Origin: Closterium sp. Naga37s-1 | Lineage: Eukaryota > Streptophyta > Zygnematophyceae > Desmidiales > Closteriaceae | Length of the DNA stretch: 64,000 bases | Direction: 5' to 3' | Assembly: GCA_947471745.1 (NCBI GenBank) | Contig: CANJKZ010000777.1 | Coordinates: 2,722,001-2,786,000, forward strand | Part shown: one piece after another, positions 19,926 through 29,129 of the stretch | Layout: each line of letters starts with the position of its first letter | How positions within the stretch are numbered: the first letter of the stretch is position 1 | Notes under the pieces: generated by a model | The model's input: the letters and a program-made list of their open reading frames with translations, nothing else | The model's database searches: none | Told to the model about the DNA's origin: nothing | Position numbers and translations under genes: made by a program

Positions 19926-20252
19926 TGTTACGGGTGCAATGAATCGAAGTAGCGAGGATTGCGCTAAGGTGTCGAATGAGTACAAAATGTGAGCGAAGGC
20001 ATGAGCGAACATTTATACGCGAAACATGCAAACGGTAACGCGGTGCGTGCGAGCTAGCTAGTGCTACGCTGGCAGCGAGGCTTGGGCTAGTCCTGAAGCG
20101 TAGGCTGACACGGCCGGGCCAGCAGTGCGAGGTTTGGTGAAACAGTGCGCGCGAAGTCGGCGAAGCCCCGTTAGCAGTAACGGGCGAACAACGGCTCCTG
20201 CTGTACGCGATGTTGCACGGCGTGCAAAGGAATATCGAGAAAATTCCTTACA
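19926..20252 (-). repeat. Gypsy-A 5' LTR
   Basis: 327 bp, TG...CA, pairs with 810-1136; flanked by AGTAT at 20253-20257. Confidence 0.92.
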
Positions 20253-20460
20253 AGTATGCAGGAATACTTGCTCAAAATGAATGGTGGAACTCTGTGACAA
20301 TCTCAAGGCTGGATGCAACACATCGCGATGAAATTGTCACCCCAGCTGTGGGGATCTACTGGCGCGCGGGAGAAAATGCGTCCGTTGGGAAACCGGCTCG
20401 TAATGTACACTTCGGAAAGGTGAGGTGCGACGATGTGCGTTTTAGGTTTCTATACATTTT
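20253..20460 (+). pseudogene. Coding-like exon at the Gypsy-A target site, possibly AP2-like
   Basis: The plus-strand frame reads YAGILAQNEWWNSVTI, then RLDATHRDEI and NVHFGK, ending at a possible splice donor AAG|GTGAGG near 20420. The Gypsy-A duplication falls inside the same frame, which continues on the far side (about 765-804). The spacing Y-x-G-I, W and a later FG resembles the start of an AP2/ERF domain and aligns loosely with the AP2-like region at about 57790. Weak call; function unknown. Confidence 0.3.
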
Positions 20461-20885
20461 CTAACATTTTGGGTGGACTACCAGAAAAAAAGTGTTACTT
20501 GAAAAAACAAATCCTAATTGAACCTGCAGTGAGTAGCCATGGTTAACTTGTGCTCAAAGCACTACTCAATTAATGTTCAACTCGTAATGGGGTGCACTGA
20601 AACTGGAGCCTTTCTTTGATCGAGGCGCACGCAATGCGGATCTATCCCGGCGTTGCTATGCACGTCATTGCACTTGGAAACAGCCCAAGCACCACTTGAG
20701 ACCTAAATGCAAGATGTACTTGGACATGTACCAACTGATTCAATACTTCTTATTCATCTTCCAAATCCTGCGACTCCATCTCCTCCCCACCCTCTTCTCA
20801 CACCTCCCCTTCATGGCCTTCCTCATCTCAATCTCACTTCACATCACCCCCCTATTTCCCACTCCCCTACCACGGCTTTTTTTAT
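20461..20885. other. Non-coding host DNA with a pyrimidine-rich tract
   Basis: No gene seen. The 20750-20870 portion is C/T-rich on the plus strand and resembles tracts at about 24000-24200 and 46360-46900. Confidence 0.45.
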
Positions 20886-21058
20886 CAGTGTAAATCACTC
20901 TGTTTCTCTGAAAATCAGGGTGGATTTTGCAAGGTCACTCTGTAGCTCTGGGTAAAATTTTTAAGAGTTACCTTTTCTCTGATTTGTCAGAGTAGTCTTG
21001 TTAGGCCCTCTAATGTCCCAGTGTTTTTCTTTACGGATACCGATTTTACTCTGTGCAG
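20886..21058 (+). repeat. Left degenerate terminal inverted repeat of hAT-M
   Basis: Matches in inverted orientation to 23840-23990 with gaps; boundaries approximate. Confidence 0.5.
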
Positions 21059-21373
21059 AGGATACATGTATCGCCCGAACATCCGTTCCCCCCCTTATCC
21101 CCACCTTACCGGTTTTACTCGAACCACACCGGAAATCCTTCTAGTTTCCGCGTGTGTTTAGGGGCAGCTTGAACGGTGATTGGCTGGTAGGGCATCTTTC
21201 AGGCCAGCGCACGCTGAGAACCGCCCACCATATACTTGGTTGGAATTTTGAAAACCGACCACGATGTACATCACCCAACCTTACGGGCAACATTCAGCAG
21301 GTTCGTCTGCAGCACCCAACTTTCGGGTGCGGCGCGCAAGGAAAGTTTGTTTTTCTTCCACGACTCCAAATAG

Positions 21374-21820
21374 GTGGAAGTGACCCAAGTTTCGGAGGAG
21401 GTGGACCGCGTGGTGTCGTACATAGAGCACAGATACATCGACTACGACTGCACGTTCGGGGCGGGCATGGGCAACCACCTGTCGCCATTCCTGGCACGGC
21501 TCAAGGACAATGACAAGAAAATAACAGTCGAAGGGGTGGACACGGACGGCCGTGTTGCCCGACATGTCATCAAGCTCAGCGAGGAGCGCATCCCTGGGCA
21601 CAAGTACCGCGGCACCGTGGCTGATTGCGTGAAGCTGTGCAAGGCCTTCTCCCAGGAGGTCGTGTACAATCTGAAGCACCGCATGCGAGATCTGAGGCGC
21701 CTGGGCGGCACGAATTTGTTCAAAGTTGAAAAGTGGCCACCAAACACGGACATACATGCGCGTCGAGTGTGCTAGCTGGCTTCGGGAGAACGCGGTTCTG
21801 TTCAACAACCAACTGCTAGG
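21374..21820 (+). pseudogene. hAT-M transposase-like gene, N-terminal exon
   Basis: Reads VTQVSEEVDRVVSYIEHRYIDYD, LARLKDNDKKITVEGVDTDG and FSQEVVYNLKHRMRDLRRLGG, a helix-rich stretch like the region ahead of the C-terminal domain in hAT/ZNF862-like proteins. A stop at 21773-21775 is followed by in-register coding-like sequence in another frame (CASWLRENAVLFNNQLL), ending at a possible donor near 21820. No catalytic DDE residues could be placed. Probably a remnant. Confidence 0.5.
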
Positions 21821-21936
21821 TATTTTTATTTCTTGAAATTTGTTTCCTGGGGTGTTACGAGTTTGTTGTTTGATTTTATGATTGTTAATCTGGTCGTTGC
21901 CACAAATCTAATGTCGCTTATTAAACCTACACATTC

Positions 21937-22226
21937 GTGCCCACTATTATGGCAGGTTTTGATTTGCGGGCAGCCGAGCTGGAGCTGAAAACATTCTGTC
22001 ACATCCTGAAGAACCACCACGAGGACGAGGACTTCTTCCAGGGGCTCACCAACATCCTGGCGACTCGCGACTGGCAACGCACTTACCCCAACATCGTGAC
22101 CATGCGGCAGGCGTTGGCCGTTCTGCGAATAAGCACCGTCGAGTGTGAACGTGGCTTTTTGCGCCAAAACATCATCAAGAGCTGGCAGCGCACGACTCTC
22201 AACGACGCGCGTCTTACGGAACTCAT
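21937..22226 (+). pseudogene. hAT-M C-terminal dimerisation domain, first part
   Basis: After a plausible acceptor (TTATGGCAG near 21955) the frame reads LRAAELELKTFCHIL, DWQRTYPNIVTMRQAL and then LRISTVECERGFLRQNIIKSW, the classic hAT C-terminal pattern (S-T-x-E-C-E-R-x-F). It continues RTTLNDARLTEL and is then interrupted by LARD-D. Removing LARD-D plus one CTCAT joins it in frame to 23522-23722. Confidence 0.7.
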
Positions 22227-23521
22227 TGTGAAACCTCTCCTTTCTTCAATTCTGTTTCTGCCTGCTAACTTTGACATGGTTTCAGAGCAGGTCGACCCCC
22301 TTGGGTCGATCCTGTGGGTGGGCCCACCACCTAACTGCTTCCGCTGCTACTCTGTCTGTTGCACCCCTCGTGGCGTGCGACGCCTTCTTCCTGCCCACCG
22401 TGCGCCCCGAGGCGCGCGGCGGTTTCCTACCATGGGGGACCCGCGCGCAGCCCCCCGCCCTTCCCGTCGCGTCGCCCTGCAGGCCGTGCACGGGCCTGCA
22501 GGCCGCGCGCGGCCCGTCTGCCCGTCGCGCGGCCTTGGGGACCCACGCGCGGCCCCCGCCCTGCTCGTCGCGGCGCCCTGGGGAGCACGCGCGGCCCCCG
22601 CCCTTCTTGTCGCGGCGCCCTGGGGAGCCGTGCGCGCCCCCCGCCCGTCCGTCGCGGCGCCCTGGGGAGCCGTGCGTGCCCCCCCGCCTGTCCGTTTTGG
22701 CGCCCTGAGGAGAGACGCGCGGCCCCTCCTGTACTGTCCCCCCCCCCCCCCCCCCCCCCCCTCCCCCTTCGTGCTGCCCATTCCTCCCGTGCTGCCGTGC
22801 GTTCCGCGGTGGTGGGGGGTGTGGGGTGGCGAGCATGGGGGTGGGCGGTGTGGGTACTCCCCTTCCCTCTCCCCACCTCCTTGTTCGTCTCCCACTGCTG
22901 CAGCTGCTGCTGAGGGGGGTGGAGGTGTGGGAGCCGAGGGGAATGGCGCTAGGGGGGTGACGTGGGAGTGGAGTTAGGGGTTCAGCAGGGGGTGTGTGTC
23001 AAGGGTGTGGGTCAGTTGGAGGAGGTTGTGTGGAGGTAGCTGTCGTGTTGCCTGCAGCGCCTGTAGTCCGTCGCCCTTGCTTTGGTAGCCAGTGAGCCTG
23101 TTGCACCAGTCGCCAGTGGGTCCGTTTCTCCTGCCGCTCTTCTTAGCCGCGGAGCCAGTCACTCCAGTAGTCCGTCGCCCTTGCTTCGGTAGCCACTGAG
23201 TCAGCCGCTCCTGTGCCCATGCCTCTGCAGCTTCAGTCGTTGCCTCCCATCTTCTCTCCTTCCACAGTTCCTCCTCCTCCTCACTTGCCCGCTGTGATTA
23301 CCTCTAGCTTTGCTTTTTATTGTGAACTCCTGCTATGCCTGCTCATTGTGCTGATTACACCCCACTTTGGCTATGGGGGTGTGTCAGAATGTTATTATGT
23401 AGCCTGTAGTGGGGTGCTCTATAGCGGGTACAACCCAGTTAGGGTTTGCTGTATGTATCCCAACTGCTGCTAGTGAAACCTCTCCTTTCTTCAATTCTGT
23501 TTCTGCCTGCTAACTTTGACA
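22227..23521 (+). mobile_element. LARD-D: non-autonomous LTR element inserted in the hAT-M gene
   Basis: 1295 bp flanked by CTCAT (22222-22226 and 23522-23526). The 3' LTR is 23382-23521 (140 bp); the 5' LTR (22227-22276) keeps TG plus the last 48 bases and has lost about 90 internal bases. A primer site TGGTTTCAGAGC follows at 22277, and the polypurine tract (GGCTATGGGGGTG) precedes the 3' LTR. The interior has no gag or pol: it is GC-rich, with a C homopolymer near 22740-22760 and Pro/Ser-coding-like repeats. It relies on proteins from elsewhere, most likely the Copia-B group, with which it shares leader and tract features. Confidence 0.85.
22320..22325 (+). promoter_or_regulatory. Conserved GGGCCC leader palindrome (LARD-D)
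   Basis: Here it extends to a perfect 12-bp palindrome GGTGGGCCCACC, 43 nt after the start of the primer-binding site. Confidence 0.4.
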
Positions 23522-23722
23522 CTCATGAGCATCCACATGCTGGACTACAACGTTTTGTGGCCAGATGTCGTGGACATTTGGCGCAAACAGAAAAAGCGTC
23601 GACCTGCAAAATCACCTGCGCTGTTCCGACCTGCTTCCAACAGGGGGAAAGATGGAGTTGAATCTGACTCAGAGAACGAACCTGAGGCTCCCGCCGGGGA
23701 GCAAAATGCGTCGGAGGGGTGA
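23522..23722 (+). pseudogene. hAT-M C-terminal tail after LARD-D
   Basis: Frame-compatible continuation of 21937-22226: MSIHMLDYNVLWPDVVDIWR then a basic patch KQKKRRPAK and an acidic tail, stopping near 23722. A short aromatic/acidic segment after the dimerisation domain fits the end of the protein. Confidence 0.6.
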
Positions 23723-23839
23723 GAGGTTTTTGTGCTATGTATATAAATTGAATAATTCAAGTTCGATCCGTTTCAAGACACTCTCCCTAAACACCGTGGG
23801 AGCCTAGAACTACAGTATGGCCATATTTCGTGAAACCTC

Positions 23840-23990
23840 AGAGTAAAAAAAAAAAAAAAAACACGAACACCTCCGAGTTCTTATTTCAAAAAGCAAAATT
23901 ACTCTGTCCAATCAGAGAAACGACTCGAAACCACTCTGAATTTTAGTGTCACGTGAAAAACCACCCTGGAAACCAGTGTGCTCAAAATTA
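23840..23990 (-). repeat. Right degenerate terminal inverted repeat of hAT-M
   Basis: Inverted match to 20886-21058. Contains a 17-A run. Confidence 0.5.
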
Positions 23991-24480
23991 AAAAAAAAAA
24001 ACCCCTGTCCCCTACCCTTCATTCCCCCCGTTTTTGCTCCTCTCCTTCCTCCACTTTGTGGATCGTGACCCATGCCATCCCTCCACTCTCCTTCCTTCTC
24101 TTCGCTCCATTCATCCGCCTCCCCCATCCACACCCCCCCTTCATTTCTAACTCCAAGCCACCCACCGCATGCTCTCCCTTGTCCAGGTTCGCTGTACTAT
24201 ACATCACTACCCTCTGACTTGCCCCCTTTAAAGGCACAACTGGCTTGACAAGCCCCAACAGAGCGCAGCATAGGTTGTTGCCACTCAGAATCCTCCACGC
24301 ACATGCCCAAACACACACATCAGCATTGGGATGGATGTCATTATTAGCAATCACATACATTGAAAATGGGTAAGAAATGTTGGAAACAAGTAATTTAAGC
24401 GCTTCTGTCGTGCGTCGAAACACTAAGCTATAAAGGAAGCAAAGCCCGACGAAGCATCGGCGAGTCAACCATCGGAGGTT
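23991..24480. other. Non-coding stretch with a pyrimidine-rich tract
   Basis: Includes a block near 24150-24200 (CCAAGCCACCCACCGCATG) almost identical to 46849-46868 at the tail of the LRR gene. No intact gene. Confidence 0.45.
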
Positions 24481-24832
24481 GACAAGTGAAGAAACTGCTG
24501 GAGGTTACGCGAAAGTCAAAGGTCAGCGACCTTTGACCTGACAAGTAAAGCGCGACAGCAAGGACAAACAACTGACTCGTTATTGAGCAGTTGCCCGAGT
24601 CGTCATTGTATCGAATCGCAACAGCAACATTGAAACAGTTATCAGTTGTATCTCTTCATATTCCTTGTACTCTTATAAAAGCCTTGTATCTCTTTGCTTT
24701 AAGCAATCTACTTTGCCCTCACATACCAGTGCAAGGTGGTTCAACACTCTTATTAAAACGCTTCCGCAACTACAACATTCCTACCCAGAGTTTAGTCCTG
24801 CAAAGATCCTAAGGGCTTTTATCAGCCCAACA
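24481..24832 (+). repeat. Copia-E 5' LTR (start uncertain)
   Basis: The 3' boundary is fixed by the primer-binding site. TTATAAAA at 24673-24680 is a plausible TATA box about 150 bp before the LTR end. The 5' boundary is a guess. Confidence 0.45.
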
Positions 24833-25054
24833 TGGTATCAGAGCTATCAAGGCAAACTCAATACTTCCAAGACACCTACAACATCAGAAGGCATGGCAAC
24901 TCAGAAGGAGAGAATCTCCTCTAACGGCTCTCCCGGCACTACTCCTACTCCACCTCCTCCCTCTGGCCTATAGACAGAGGAGGGCACGGCAACAAGACCA
25001 GCAGCTGGGTCTACCGAAACTCCCGCAAATCAAGCCGCGGGCTTCGACCCAAGC

Positions 25055-26770
25055 ATGATGGAGAAGTTCTTCTCCTTCATGTCCTTCTACGAGCAGCATC
25101 AGCAAACGGCACCTGCGCAGTCAAACAACAGCAACAACAATAACGACGTTACACCAATGAGCCTCGACGGCTCATCCTATGCGCACGGAAACCAACAGCA
25201 GCCTACCTTTGCTCCGTATGAACCTCAACACGGCTCCATCAGCTTTATGGCGCACCAGCAGCCTTCACCTGGACAAGAAAAGACATTGGACGCACTTCAG
25301 ATTCAGTCGCAATTCGCGCACGTTTTGAAACTCCAGACATCAACACCTTTCGACGGGAAGTATTTCTATACCTGGTCCTTCGAGTTCGAGCTAATGATGG
25401 AAGGCGCGCATATTCTTGGATTCTTTGACGGGTCCCTGCCATACCCAACATACGGAACGCAATACGACAAGAAGCAGTGCACGTATCAGTCAATGATGGC
25501 TTACACGATCCTGCTGAGGAACGTAACTCCAAACCAGCAGCAGAACATTCGGTCTTATCGGGGATACGGCAACTCCGTCGAGCTCGCGTACAACCATTTG
25601 AAGAACCTGTATAAAGCAACAAACAGCGTCAATCAAAGTCGATTAATGGCACAACTCACAACAGTCGAAATGAAACCAGGCGAAAAGGGAATGGCGTATA
25701 TCAGCCGCTGTCACAAATTGCGCGACAAACTCCTTCGATGCGGAGGATCGATATCTGAGGAAGCCTTCGTCATAGTCGTTATCTCCGGCCTTGGTCCTCA
25801 CTGGCGCTCCACTCGCGCCATACTCCGAGCTTACGGGAAAATCTCCGAAGCGACACTCTGCGCCGAAATACACGCCGAACAACAAGACATGGACCTGCAC
25901 GAGGAAAGGCACAAGAAGAAAACACCAGTACCTGAATTCGCTTTCCACACCCAAAGATGCTTCAACAACTCCAATCAACAGAATAAACAACACCACCAGC
26001 AGCACATACCGCCGTTCTGTCATCTCTACAAGACATCTGGACACCCTCGAACACACTGTCCAAGTCCGCGACAGTCAACGACACCACAACGACAACTTCG
26101 ACCTTCAAGCAGCCAAGTTGCCTCAACACAAGCGCACCCCACTCCTCAAGCTCAAGCCTCGACAACAACGCAATCTGCACAAGGAGCAAGAAAAATCGTG
26201 AGCTGCATGGCAAGACTGTCAGATTCCTGCATTACTGAATCACCACCACACTACTCACCAGAAGAACAACTTGACGAAAGCACTCCTCGTCGCGAAACAC
26301 TGGAGTCGAACCCGACATACGCAGCCATCGCCCAGAGCGAGCCGTCTGGGAAGGACACTTGGTTCTTGGACAGCTACTGCAGACAACACATGTGCTCCTC
26401 AGGATGCTTCGTTCAACGAGAACATCAACTTCAACGCGAAGTTGTCATCACCGTCACCAACAACCAAAACCTGCACACACGACGGCAAGGCGTAGTTCAA
26501 CTTAAAAAAAGGGAGACGAACGTTATACTGCAAATGTCGAAGGTTTTAATAGCAGAAGTACTCGGCTACAACTTACTGAGCATCAGTCAGCTGATGGCGA
26601 AAGGCATCCACCGAGAAGCAGACATCACCACTCAAGAGTTCAAGTTGTATCACGGGAGAGGCAGACTCTACATCGGGAAGGCGTTATTGAAGAATAACGT
26701 CTTCAGCCTCGACTTCGTTCCAGATCTAGGCACCGCCGACAGCGACGGAATCGTTACCTTCACCTCCTAA
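25055..26770 (+). CDS. Copia-E gag and degenerate protease
   Basis: 571 residues from an internal Met (MMEKFFSFMSF); coding-like sequence starts earlier (near 24893, MATQKERISS). The gag core LQTSTPFDGKYFYTWSFEFELMM through QLTTVEMKPGEKGMAYI and ISGLGPHWRSTRAIL matches the UBN2/copia gag family. The zinc knuckle reads CHLYKTSGHPRTHC, with Tyr in place of the second Cys. The protease site is WFLDSYCRQHM, with Gly of D-S-G replaced by Tyr, so it is probably dead. Stop at 26768-26770. Confidence 0.82.
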   Translation: MMEKFFSFMSFYEQHQQTAPAQSNNSNNNNDVTPMSLDGSSYAHGNQQQPTFAPYEPQHGSISFMAHQQPSPGQEKTLDALQIQSQFAHVLKLQTSTPFDGKYFYTWSFEFELMMEGAHILGFFDGSLPYPTYGTQYDKKQCTYQSMMAYTILLRNVTPNQQQNIRSYRGYGNSVELAYNHLKNLYKATNSVNQSRLMAQLTTVEMKPGEKGMAYISRCHKLRDKLLRCGGSISEEAFVIVVISGLGPHWRSTRAILRAYGKISEATLCAEIHAEQQDMDLHEERHKKKTPVPEFAFHTQRCFNNSNQQNKQHHQQHIPPFCHLYKTSGHPRTHCPSPRQSTTPQRQLRPSSSQVASTQAHPTPQAQASTTTQSAQGARKIVSCMARLSDSCITESPPHYSPEEQLDESTPRRETLESNPTYAAIAQSEPSGKDTWFLDSYCRQHMCSSGCFVQREHQLQREVVITVTNNQNLHTRRQGVVQLKKRETNVILQMSKVLIAEVLGYNLLSISQLMAKGIHREADITTQEFKLYHGRGRLYIGKALLKNNVFSLDFVPDLGTADSDGIVTFTS

Positions 26771-27320
26771 ACACACCCGCCGGATCTTGACCCTGACTTC
26801 AGCCCCGGCGGATTTTGGTACTCACACACCATACCTGAAAAAGAAAGAACGAGAGCATTAGCAACATTAGAATCGGCAGCAGCAGAGACAACATCGGCAG
26901 CAGCAGAGACAACATCGGCAGCAGCAGAGACAACTTCGGCAGCAGAGAAACAACATCGGCAGCAGCACAGACAACATCGGCACCAACCGGTGGCCCTTCA
27001 ACGGCACCGGTCTTCATCGACAACACACCACCAACTCCCGCGCAGCAGCTAAATCCAACTCCACGGGAAGTCCATCGAAGCGCAAACTTCACCGCAGGCT
27101 TCTACTCCAACTCCGACCTGTACAGACGTTCACCTGGACATCGCGCCACTGAAGGAACCTGGCACGCAAGAATGGGACATCCAAGCAACACGACGTTAAA
27201 TAACACGATAAGAGCAGGCGTGCTCGACAAGGATTCACTACTCTTAACCGACGGCAGAGAACTCCAACGATTCTGTGGAACGTGCTTCACCTGCCCCGAA
27301 GCTGACTTACCGCATCAACC
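26771..27320 (+). pseudogene. Copia-E linker and pre-integrase zinc region
   Basis: A tandem array of a 24-bp unit (ATCGGCAGCAGCAGAGACAAC type, about 26870-26990) is followed by coding-like TAGFYSNSDLYRR and TWHARMGHPSNTTLN with FCGTCFTCPEADLPHQP, the pre-integrase H-H-C-C zinc region. Copia-F interrupts here; the frame rejoins at 36305. Confidence 0.75.
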
Positions 27321-27444
27321 TGTCAAACTTATATCATATAGCTTGTCTAGGCTATACTGGGGTAGACACTATGGGGTACAGTTTCCTAGGGTTTCCTACT
27401 TGTACCCAACCTTGTGCTAGTTCATTCATTCCTCATTCTTCACA
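27321..27444 (+). repeat. Copia-F LTR 1
   Basis: 124 bp; TGTCAAACTTATATC...TTCTTCACA; followed by primer site TGGTATAGAGC. Confidence 0.92.
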
Positions 27445-27481
27445 TGGTATAGAGCAGGTTCCCTCGTGGGAACGCTTCTCA

Positions 27482-27487
27482 GGGCCC
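27482..27487 (+). promoter_or_regulatory. Conserved GGGCCC leader palindrome (Copia-F unit 1)
   Basis: 37 nt after the start of the primer-binding site. Confidence 0.4.
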
Positions 27488-27529
27488 ACCACCTAACTCG
27501 ACTTTTTTTTCCTGCCCGAGGCGTGCCCC

Positions 27530-28490
27530 GTAGGCCGCCCTCACGTCGCGCCCTCCTAGAGGCCCCTCGCGCCACCCTTAGCGGCCCCGTCGCCGTCCTT
27601 AGCGACCCTGTCGCCGCCCCTCTAGGCACCTCGCGGCCCCTTCACGGCCCCGTCGCCGTCGCTCTAGGCCCCGTCGCCGCCGCTCTAAGGCCCTCGCGGC
27701 CCCTTCACGGCCCCGTCGCCGCCGCTCTAGGCCCCGTCGCCGCCGCTCTAGGCCCCGTTGCCGCCGCTCTAGGCCCCTCGCGGCCCCTTCACGGCCCCGT
27801 CGACGCCGCTCTAGGCCCCATCGCCGCCGCTCTAGGCCCCTCGCGGCCCCTTCACGGCCCCGTCGCCGCCGCTCTAGGCCCCGTCGCCGCCCCTACAGGC
27901 CCCTCGCGGCCCGTCGCCGCCCCTAGCGGCCCCGTCGCCGCCCCCTCTAGGCCCCTCGCGGCCCCTTCGCGGCCCCGTCGCCGCCACTTGCGGCCCCGTC
28001 GCCGCCCCCTCTAGGCCCCTTACGGCCCCTTCGCGGCCTCGTCGCCGCCCCTCTAGGCCCCTTGCGGCCCCTCTGCGGCCCCGTCGCCGCCCCTAGCGGC
28101 CCCGTCACCGCCCCTTCGCGGCCACCTCGCAGCCAATAGCGGCCCCGTCGCCGCCCCTAGCGGCCCCATCGCCGCCTCTACCGGCCCCGTCGCCGCCTCT
28201 ACCGGCCCCTTCACCGCTGAGCCGCCCAGCAGCTGAGCAGCCGAACCACCCAGCAGCCGAGCCGCCCAACAGCCGAGCCGCCCAACAGCCGAGCCGCCGA
28301 GCCGCCCAGCAGCCGAGCAGCCGAGCCGCCGAGCCGCCCAGAAACCGAGCCGCCGAGCCGCCCAGCAGCCGAGCCGCCCAACAGCCGAGCCGCTGAGCCG
28401 CCCAGCAGCCGAGCCGCCGAGCCGCCCAGCAACCGAGCCGCCGAGCCGCCGAGCAGCCGAGCCGCCAAGCCGCCCTGCCGTCGAGCCACT
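27530..28490 (+). repeat. Copia-F unit 1 GC-rich tandem-repeat leader
   Basis: Repeats of GGCCCCGTCGCCGCCGCTCTA type, then GCCGAGCCGCCCAGCA type. It is nearly the same array as 29130-30035, so the two units share a recent ancestor. Confidence 0.8.
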
Positions 28491-28564
28491 ACTGTTACTA
28501 CCGGCGCGCCGCGGCCCTACTTACTCGGACTGGTGAGCTCACTCCCTGCTAGGCCACTGCAGTC

Positions 28565-28932
28565 ATGGCTACCCCCAGTGTCCTTACCTTTGATGCTGAG
28601 GGTCGTGCTGTTGACTTCGAGGTCTGGGTCGATGACCTCCAGCTGTTCCTACAGTGCGATAGGGCACACGGACTCTCCCTGTTCGATCTCACCTCTGGTG
28701 CCTCTCCTGCCCCGCCTTCTACTGCTGACAGCACTCTTCGCTCACAGTGGGCCACACGCGAGTATGAGTGGCATACGCTGCCGTTTGGCTTAAAGTCAGC
28801 CTCACCCGAGTTCCAGCGGATCATGGACCAAGTGCTACGAAACGTGCAGAACGCCGCATGCTACATTGACAATGTGATCGTGTTCAGCACGGACAATCAC
28901 TTGCATGTAAAGGACGTGGAAGCTGAGCGCTA
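28565..28932 (+). pseudogene. Truncated copia gag fused to a gypsy RT fragment
   Basis: The frame begins MATPSVLTFDAEGRAVDFE, as in other gags of this group, and stays copia-like to SQWATR (about 28760). It then switches, in frame, to YEWHTLPFGLKSASPEFQRI and ACYIDNVIVFSTDNH, which is the Ty3/gypsy RT palm (MPFGLKNAPATFQ and YLDDILIFS in the family), here with Asn for the second catalytic Asp. The fragment ends directly at LTR 2. This is a junction of two superfamilies, most simply made by template switching during reverse transcription. Confidence 0.8.
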
Positions 28933-29056
28933 TGTCAAACTTATATCATATAGCTTGTCTAGGCTATAGTGGGGTAGACACTATGGGGTACAGTTTCCTA
29001 GGGTTTCCTACTTGTACCCAACCTTGTGCTAGTTCATTCATTCCTCATTCTTCACA
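28933..29056 (+). repeat. Copia-F LTR 2 (internal)
   Basis: 124 bp, about one base from LTR 1. Followed by its own primer site TGGTATAGAGC. Confidence 0.92.
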
Positions 29057-29093
29057 TGGTATAGAGCAGGTTCCCTCGTGGGAACGCTTCTCA

Positions 29094-29099
29094 GGGCCC
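29094..29099 (+). promoter_or_regulatory. Conserved GGGCCC leader palindrome (Copia-F unit 2)
   Basis: 37 nt after the start of the primer-binding site. Confidence 0.4.
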
Positions 29100-29129
29100 A
29101 CCACCTAACTCGACTTTTTTTTCCTGCCC

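Larger units (their letters stand above)
810..20252 (-). mobile_element. Gypsy-A: Ty3/gypsy chromovirus-type LTR retrotransposon with two nested copia insertions
   Basis: Both ends are 327-bp LTRs beginning TG and ending CA, flanked by the same duplication AGTAT (805-809 and 20253-20257). On the minus strand the order is 5' LTR, primer-binding site TGGTATTCAGAGC (initiator Met tRNA type with one extra T), gag, protease, reverse transcriptase, RNase H, integrase, chromodomain, G-rich polypurine tract and 3' LTR. Protease-RT-integrase order plus a C-terminal chromodomain is the mark of chromoviruses, whose chromodomain is known to guide insertion into heterochromatin. Removing Copia-B and Copia-C with one duplication each leaves about 5.26 kb, a normal size. 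The two LTRs differ at roughly 20 positions by eye, so this is older than its passengers, and gag and pol carry several frame breaks. It is not autonomous now. Confidence 0.93.
20886..23990 (+). mobile_element. hAT-M: decayed hAT-like DNA transposon
   Basis: Sequence around 20886-21058 is a degenerate inverted copy of about 23840-23990. Shared blocks, one taken as reverse complement, include CAGGGTGG, TTTCTCTGATT, CAGAGTA and TTTACTCTG, in the same order. Between them lies a transposase-like gene whose C-terminal part has the hAT dimerisation signature (STVECERGF). hAT elements are cut-and-paste transposons. After removing LARD-D the length would be about 1.8 kb. I could not identify the 8-bp target duplication, so both ends are approximate. 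Confidence 0.5.

Noticed and set aside
22741-22760. Poly-C runs (also 59557-59582 and the G run near 1141) as functional sites
   Set aside because: Probably slippage-prone simple sequence of uncertain length; the one near 1141 is explained as a polypurine tract.
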